Assembly (NCBI RefSeq): GCF_003574485.1
Contig: NZ_QLIT01000049.1
Span: forward strand, 1-41,387
Source: Facilibium subflavum
GTDB lineage: Bacteria; Pseudomonadota; Gammaproteobacteria; Francisellales; Francisellaceae
Length of the DNA stretch: 41,387 nt
Direction: 5' to 3'
Positions 37,001-41,387 of the stretch are shown piece by piece. The first letter of the stretch is position 1, and each line of letters opens with the position of its first letter. The position numbers and the translations under genes were made by a program. The notes beneath the pieces were generated by a model, which saw only the letters and a list, made by a program, of their open reading frames with translations, searched no databases and had not been told where the DNA came from.

Positions 37001-37992
37001 ACATGCTTTAATGATTGAACAACGTTTAAATATTGACGTACTTTTTGATGAGTTGCGTTATTCAGCACATAGTATGGCAAGTTCTCGTAACTAATTTGGG
37101 TTTCTAGCCCCGTTGGGTAATCTATTTTACTCACCATCCTGATATTATTTATGGTTTGATAGTCAAGCGATGTTATCTTTCCAAGCGCATCAACGTAACT
37201 AGTCAGATAAGAACCTGAGCCCATATCTGGTGAATAATTTAGTGTTTGCCTATGCATTACGCCCTGGCTGTCTACTAATGTCAGCATAATAGCATTAGAT
37301 TTATAATCAAACTGATACTTCTGTCCTAAAGAATCAATAATATAATCAAGCCTGTTACCAGTGACACCAATTTGTGGATTTGTATAGTAAAAAGAAATAT
37401 AATTATTAAAGCGATCTGCTTTAATTAAAAGTTTCCCTGTTGCATCAAAATATTCTTTTGAACCATCAGGCAATGCTAATATATAGCGATAAGTACGCAA
37501 GTCATTGTTAACAAAATCAGGCAATTTCTGGTTAGTATTTCCTTCAGAAAACTTTATCCCATGTTGATTCATATATCGCAAACCCGACTTATAATTCTCA
37601 TTATCAGACCAGTTAAAGTCCATGCTATAGGCATTGCCATCTATAGTGACTGATTTCCCAGGGACAATATAATCAATATTATATTGCCAACCATCTGGCA
37701 GACCTAACATTCCATTTTGACTATAAGCATTAAAGCTGATATTAATTGTTTGCGAAATATAGCCTTGCAAGGTAACAATAGGCAAAGACATATTAAAAGT
37801 TCTTGTCGCTGGGTTAACTGACTCGGATAAAAAGTTAATTGATTTCTTATCTGCTTCAGAACCTTTATAGGCTGATTTCTCTTGGCTTGTGCTGGCATTT
37901 TGCTCCACTTTTGTGGATGCTGCACTAGCCATATTAACACTAAATGTCGCTAATATAGCTATATATAATAGCTTAATTTTTTTATTTCTCAT
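34069..37992 (-). CDS. Secreted RHS/YD-repeat shell protein lacking the RHS core and toxin tip
   Basis: From ATG 37992 the protein has 1,307 residues: a signal peptide (MRNKKIKLLYIAILATFS, ending ASA), an N-terminal beta region (to ~300), then dozens of YD repeats of the type YDxxGxxxxxxxxDG, dense from about 590 to 1,260. The C-terminus ends YYYRDSDISAIDD ... IGKDRIAALSNT. In ordinary RHS proteins that point is followed by the ~100-residue core with the DPxGL motif and the toxin, all absent here. The frame is open to 38061, but ATG 37992 has GAGGG upstream and the signal peptide. Beta-cocoon architecture is expected from the family. No PAAR or VgrG domain is present, so export should be by Sec. 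Confidence 0.9.
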   Translation of the reverse strand: MRNKKIKLLYIAILATFSVNMASAASTKVEQNASTSQEKSAYKGSEADKKSINFLSESVNPATRTFNMSLPIVTLQGYISQTINISFNAYSQNGMLGLPDGWQYNIDYIVPGKSVTIDGNAYSMDFNWSDNENYKSGLRYMNQHGIKFSEGNTNQKLPDFVNNDLRTYRYILALPDGSKEYFDATGKLLIKADRFNNYISFYYTNPQIGVTGNRLDYIIDSLGQKYQFDYKSNAIMLTLVDSQGVMHRQTLNYSPDMGSGSYLTSYVDALGKITSLDYQTINNIRMVSKIDYPTGLETQISYENLPYYVLNNATHQKVRQYLNVVQSLKHVDANTKKLIYAQYYEGVSDRNYTGYPSYALSSNGNDNLMDSNSSSFSYGVLSYQSGNNPVTGQLEKHQVRVLYDAMSRPKESDIYLASDTQNPISKTLYTYPDTKNYHARTVNYSQPIETDHYLKLSANNTYRLMAKEINSYDDYGNKISVENYEYDPLSKSLVQVEKSTTNYDYHYNLPVKTVTQSYNPLTNSYDVKEVDNSLSSDNKNIVQQATYYNSAPWKLERMSYDSHGLESSTVLSWLGDVKHNGIKSVTTKTNYSFDPETKKLTVLTTDANGGVSKKVMDSITGVTLSETTAMGYTTNYTYDQDGREVSQKLPDGSIIKTEYLDNLNDANTVIRTTPMGYKSKTVYDVSGREVADYATTDPDDSSKYVLQGTKAYDAFGNEVKDTDKFGNVTTTQYNSLKLPIAKTDQNNNKTTISYDYANLSASSAVNGDLTTRVLYNFEQKPLISIHYPDPNNVRGNDYALAQQNLYDGAGNTVKTINYQVSTAALPVALGDSKKVLNVQETSYDADGKVSLAKMQQDGVTESISFERDLSGHSMLATKDIDNGGNRYSTQRDKFAYDAMGSLISDTDFGTVTESDGSSHAGVIKFAYDKDGNMIAKTRRDGTVIHDVYDNVGNKVKEYWQDKMGKTHTITYQYDQDANLIQSTLDGAVMKMSYDLAGNQTSKSYPDGKVSTTHYNAQGLITSLTDVNGQTTNFVYDKQGRLTQASAGDNKVTYSYGDDDNGIHGAAVTKTVVGQYVEKTHIDGLGNAVELVRTTPDGSSLLDITRRFNALGMLTEITSTSGLSPNDLNLNQIKDYTYDGLNQLTKEATYANTSTSGNKQALITSTTYSYDGNGNILTKDEDGNITTYKYNNMDQLLSMVNNGKTYNFTYNVNGDEINDGNGTQYQYNELSQLIGVQKDQQNMKVAYSYYPDGLRATRQVDESNQNPLENTYYYRDSDISAIDDDNDKNKNISYLMIGKDRIAALSNT

Positions 37993-38024
37993 ATCACTAC
38001 CCTCGTTTAAAAATTTGCCAAACA

Positions 38025-39215
38025 TCACGTGCTGTATGATTCTGTTAAATAGCTCGTCCAATCACCGTTTTCCTTAACCACACGTAGAACGTATTTTTTC
38101 GTGAACTTAAAATTCTCATATTGAGTATTACCACCAACATATTGCGTTTTTACCGTCATTCTCATGCTATCTTCCTGAGTAATCCACTCTCCATATTCAG
38201 TAGATTTCAAGCTAAATTTTCCTAGATTTCTCTCGAATCCGCTAATCATTTGTGTTAATAAATTCTCCCGCCATTGCTCATCCGCTTGATCATCATTTTT
38301 CGGTGGTGAATTATCTACCTCTTCTTTAGCCTCATCCTCCTGCACATCTTCATTTAGATTACCTTCATCTACCTGACCAAATTTGTCATATTTATATTCA
38401 TACTCTTCTTCATCCAGACCAAGTATATCCCCTATCTTCGTCTTATTACCAAACAACCATGATTTTCGATATATTTGTTGACCATCTGTTGTTAGTCTTG
38501 GCCTAAATGCAATTCTATCGGACAGGTGACCTACCATATTCACACCAAATAGAATATTAGCAGCCAGTGATGCTGCTTGTGCATTTGAGTAGGGGTCATT
38601 TTTGCTATGTTCTGCATATTCACTTAAACCAATAGCAGCTAAAGCTGTTGCATCCATTACCAGGCCAAATACTCCAAGGCCTGTTACACTCAATGTAAGC
38701 AAACCTCGAACTGTGCCATAAATTGATTTCGCGGTACCAAGCCCAAAAGCGATATTAACGCCATCATAAAGTCCAAAGCTATGGCCACTTGGATCACTAA
38801 AGTCATTTGGATCTCCCAGTGTATAACTATATTTATTCCATTCATTAACTTTAGTGTCACGCGTTTGAAAACGTTGCAGTGTTTGTAGATTGTAATTCCG
38901 CGACTTTAAATACTGTAAATGCGTAGCAGCGTCTTGATATTCACCGTTGTATAAAAAATCGCCCGTTTTCCCTTGTAACTGACTCCCAGAAGATTTATCT
39001 TTCCCAAAAGCCAAATAACTAACACTTTGATACTGGCCAGATGGCGATAATAGCAGTTTCACACCTTTTATTCCAGCTACATAGTATTTGGCATCACCAG
39101 TGCTTACTGGCGTTGTCAAAGCCCTCTCTTGTGCCATAAGTATTGTGCTGTTACACAACCCAATCAAGGTAAGTGCTAGCAAGACAGAGTTGCGCTTGTA
39201 TTGCTTTTTTTTCAT
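38025..39215 (-). CDS. Secreted RHS core-tip protein D
   Basis: The 396-residue precursor has a signal peptide (ending ILMA, about 28) and a diverged RHS core (~40-145): YYVAGIKGVKLLL, FLYNGEYQD, YLKSRNYNLQTLQRFQTRD and NKYSYTLGDPNDFSDPSGH. Next come two long hydrophobic stretches (about 150-205), then a Glu/Asp-rich segment (LDEEEYEYKYD ... DDQADEQ, ~265-315) and a C-terminal ~80-residue domain ending SYLTESYST. The effector region is not recognised. Its stop is 32 bases before the RHS shell start, so the shell and tip D are probably co-transcribed. Confidence 0.78.
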   Translation of the reverse strand: MKKKQYKRNSVLLALTLIGLCNSTILMAQERALTTPVSTGDAKYYVAGIKGVKLLLSPSGQYQSVSYLAFGKDKSSGSQLQGKTGDFLYNGEYQDAATHLQYLKSRNYNLQTLQRFQTRDTKVNEWNKYSYTLGDPNDFSDPSGHSFGLYDGVNIAFGLGTAKSIYGTVRGLLTLSVTGLGVFGLVMDATALAAIGLSEYAEHSKNDPYSNAQAASLAANILFGVNMVGHLSDRIAFRPRLTTDGQQIYRKSWLFGNKTKIGDILGLDEEEYEYKYDKFGQVDEGNLNEDVQEDEAKEEVDNSPPKNDDQADEQWRENLLTQMISGFERNLGKFSLKSTEYGEWITQEDSMRMTVKTQYVGGNTQYENFKFTKKYVLRVVKENGDWTSYLTESYST

Positions 39216-39268
39216 TTATTTCCCCGTTGGTTTTGATTGTTAACAAAGCAAATAATATATTCTTGAAG

Positions 39269-40321
39269 CTAACTCCCTGGACGCTCAAACATCAAGTAAA
39301 TATCATTATCACCCATTGGGGAACCACTTGGGCAGAACCCTGAAGGACAGTCAATACTTGACTGATTGCTCATCCCTGCATTGTATCCACTAATGGTCCA
39401 CTCTGTTGGATCTGATTCACTACTAATAACACCAAATTTTGGCGTTCCCGTATCAACATAATTGACAGAACCATCTCTTGGGGTGCCATCACTTGGTGGA
39501 CTTGCCATTTTAAGCTCTCCAACATCAACCGCGTATGCAGAACCATCTAAGAGGTCTTTTATGGTGACTGTTAATTTCACATTTCCATTGTAAGCGTCAC
39601 TACCTGTTGCAAAACTTCCCAAAGTTGGCGTACATGCAATCGTTTTACTATCACCTGCATAAAAGTGCACAAAATTAGATACTGTTTGGTTACTTTTAAT
39701 TATCGGGGTGTATTCTTCGCGCGTAAATTTGTCAGAGAAACCACTACTAGAGTTAACCGTTACTGAGTAGTTTTCATCTCCCATAGAACCATTTGGCTCA
39801 TAAACACATACATAGAAGTGATAAACCTCAGCATTTACCTTGTTAATAAGAAAATGACCATTGTTATGCCCACCAGACATTTTTTTCTCATCCGCAAGGT
39901 AAAATCCTAGTGAATCATCTTTATTAGCATAACCAACATCTAAATGATCGCCATCAATCATATCAAAAGCAATTTTCCCAAACTGGAAACGTTTATAGTC
40001 AACCTTATCTCCCATTGCAATACTAACAGGACAGACAATCTCTTTTGAGCCACTTCCACTATGATTTACAGAGAAATCAGGCATATCACTTTCTGAATCT
40101 CCCCAAGTATAGCCTGATGTGTTTGGTTGTATATCATCTAAAGGCGTCCGATTACTGCCAAAATCAAAATTATTCACATCTTTATACGTACAAGCAGGAC
40201 CATGACCTATTTTAATAGGTACTGCCAGATAGTTATGTATATATTCCAAGTGACGTGTTGAAGCCTGTGCAGAAAACGGTAGACACACGGATGACAATAA
40301 AATTGCCGATAGTTTTTTCAT
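39269..40321 (-). CDS. Secreted protein of unknown function in the RHS array
   Basis: The 350-residue precursor begins MKKLSAILLSSVCLPFSAQA with a clear signal peptide (cleavage near 20). The mature part looks all-beta, with many Gly, Ser, Asp and aromatic residues and six or more Cys that may pair in the periplasm or outside (ACTYKD, IVCPVS, IACTPT, DCPSGFCPSG). I see no catalytic motif. It lies between tips E and D (127 and 53 bases away), so a role with them is likely, for example as chaperone, adhesin or shell partner. It is not a typical immunity protein. Confidence 0.6.
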   Translation of the reverse strand: MKKLSAILLSSVCLPFSAQASTRHLEYIHNYLAVPIKIGHGPACTYKDVNNFDFGSNRTPLDDIQPNTSGYTWGDSESDMPDFSVNHSGSGSKEIVCPVSIAMGDKVDYKRFQFGKIAFDMIDGDHLDVGYANKDDSLGFYLADEKKMSGGHNNGHFLINKVNAEVYHFYVCVYEPNGSMGDENYSVTVNSSSGFSDKFTREEYTPIIKSNQTVSNFVHFYAGDSKTIACTPTLGSFATGSDAYNGNVKLTVTIKDLLDGSAYAVDVGELKMASPPSDGTPRDGSVNYVDTGTPKFGVISSESDPTEWTISGYNAGMSNQSSIDCPSGFCPSGSPMGDNDIYLMFERPGS

Positions 40322-40448
40322 AGATATAAACTCCTCTTTTAATATATCAATTGTTGTTACAACAAATAATTATTGGATGTAGATATTTAAATCTAACTAT
40401 TGTCCAATAATTCACAAAACAGCTTTATAGGCGTTATACAATTAAGTT

Positions 40449-41372
40449 TTAACTTGTGCCATCCTCGCTATAACGTTTAATCAAGGTTGAAGCAAGTAGT
40501 GGCGCGCTTAACATATTTAAAGCACCATAAACCCTAAGCATCATAGGAATATCTCTGCAACCGACATAGTACAAAAACGCAATTGATCCAAGGCTGGAGG
40601 ACAACCCTATAGAACTTAATAAAAATTCAGCACTTAGCATATCATGTGTTTTAGTTAGATTAAGCCCAACTGTTGTGCCAGTAATTCCAAATCCAAGTGC
40701 AGAAGTTATTATTTTCACAATACCCACCCTATTACTCACTCTTTTATAACGTGCTAGCCTTTCATATAACCCTCCTTGTGCGTAATATTGTTGTTCTACC
40801 TCTATTTGTTCTGTCCCTTGTAGTCTTTCTGAAACATTTACCAGAGAAAGCTTTAAATCTTCTGCTTCTCTATAAAGGCTCTTACCAAAGTAGTAATATT
40901 CGAGTCCAAAAGATATACCCATAAACGCTAAAGCAGCCAATGTAGCACCCGTAATTATAAGACCTTTAGCCCATTTTTTTAAAGCCTTATGCCCGCTTGG
41001 ATCAATGTTTAAAACAGGGTTTGCATTGGCAAAGTTATACTTATTCCATTCATTCGTCTTACTGTCTCTGACATTAAAGCGTGATAGAAAAACATTATAA
41101 TCACGTGCCCGCAAATAAATCTGCAAAGTTAAAGGATCTAGATACTCCTTATCATAACCAAAAACAAGCGCATTACCTCTTTTTTCCCTATCAATACGCA
41201 ACGATGTTTGCCTTTGACCATAACCTGAGTAAGCATAAGTATCATGACCCAAAAGCATAATGGCACTTTTACCATCACCCAAATAAAACCTGGACACAGC
41301 AAGTGCATTTGTAATTAACAAGCTCGCCAGTAAATATACAAAAAACCGATACAATTTCACCCCAATCCCCAT
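40449..41372 (-). CDS. Secreted RHS core-tip protein E
   Basis: The 307-residue protein opens with a basic-hydrophobic signal peptide (about 1-25, ending ALA) and a core (~26-128): FYLGDGKSAIML, FGYDKEYLDP, YLRARDYNVFLSRFNVRD and NKYNFANANPVLNIDPSGH, the last segment identical to that of tips A and B. A hydrophobic hairpin follows at once (KGLIITGATLAALAFMGISFG, about 137-157), then a charged coiled-coil-like part and two further hydrophobic segments near the C-terminus. The effector function is not recognised. A GTG start 12 bases further in is possible. The upstream region lies outside the window. Confidence 0.78.
   Translation of the reverse strand: MGIGVKLYRFFVYLLASLLITNALAVSRFYLGDGKSAIMLLGHDTYAYSGYGQRQTSLRIDREKRGNALVFGYDKEYLDPLTLQIYLRARDYNVFLSRFNVRDSKTNEWNKYNFANANPVLNIDPSGHKALKKWAKGLIITGATLAALAFMGISFGLEYYYFGKSLYREAEDLKLSLVNVSERLQGTEQIEVEQQYYAQGGLYERLARYKRVSNRVGIVKIITSALGFGITGTTVGLNLTKTHDMLSAEFLLSSIGLSSSLGSIAFLYYVGCRDIPMMLRVYGALNMLSAPLLASTLIKRYSEDGTS
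40996..41027 (-). repeat. 32-bp segment shared exactly with tips A and B
   Basis: The bases encoding the end of the RHS core (around NPVLNIDPSG) are identical here and in tips A and B, while sequence on both sides has diverged. A conserved block at the core/tip junction is the usual place for C-terminal replacement in RHS genes. Confidence 0.85.
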
Positions 41373-41387
41373 TGCTTCACCAATATG

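Overview
This window comes from a low-GC gammaproteobacterium, and every identifiable housekeeping gene is typical of that class: purF, miaE, deoB-deoC-tmk, an opp transporter and tRNA-Glu(UUC) with an encoded CCA end. The AT-rich base composition, the large Sec-secreted chitinolytic enzymes and the RHS/PI-PLC content suggest a relative of the Francisella / Fastidiosibacteraceae / Piscirickettsia group. That placement is inference, because no database search was possible.

Layout. (1) 1-2660 looks like accessory DNA. It holds a GC-richer non-coding segment running off the left edge (perhaps the 5' part of a group II intron), a class II Fic AMP-transferase with a C-terminal winged helix (minus strand), and a shikimate-kinase-like P-loop gene (plus strand) lying between two inverted copies of the fic promoter/operator region. 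(2) 2659-9995 is a minus-strand oligopeptide ABC transporter operon, oppA-oppB-oppC-oppD-oppF, with a second OppA-like lipoprotein at its distal end. (3) 10199-16589 is a minus-strand secreted polysaccharide-degradation cluster. It encodes a large exported protein with a carbohydrate-hydrolase-like architecture, a GH18 chitinase and a small CBM protein; the last two share an almost identical C-terminal chitin-binding module. A candidate promoter with a perfect palindrome lies upstream. (4) 17009-20556 encodes a small membrane protein translationally coupled to an AddA/RecB-type helicase-nuclease, which overlaps convergently with a cation/proton antiporter gene (20504-22378). (5) 22513-28933 is core metabolism: miaE, purF, a small membrane peptide gene, a frameshifted secreted trypsin-like protease, deoB-deoC-tmk and tRNA-Glu.

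(6) 29076-41372 is the most unusual part, a minus-strand array of secreted RHS-related proteins. One 1,307-residue YD-repeat protein (34069-37992) stops just where the conserved RHS core domain would begin. The missing core plus a variable C-terminus is instead encoded by five separate genes (29076-30107, 30104-31210, 31243-32478, 38025-39215, 40449-41372). Each of these has its own signal peptide, a short RHS core ending in a DPSGH/DPLGR motif, and a different, hydrophobic C-terminal region. A secreted PI-PLC-X-domain protein and an unrecognised secreted protein sit inside the array. The proposal is a split RHS system: one shell polypeptide and a set of interchangeable, separately exported core-tip polypeptides. 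No immunity-like genes are visible between them. Sequence duplication at the tip 5' ends and an exactly shared 32-bp core segment suggest that the tips diversify by recombination.
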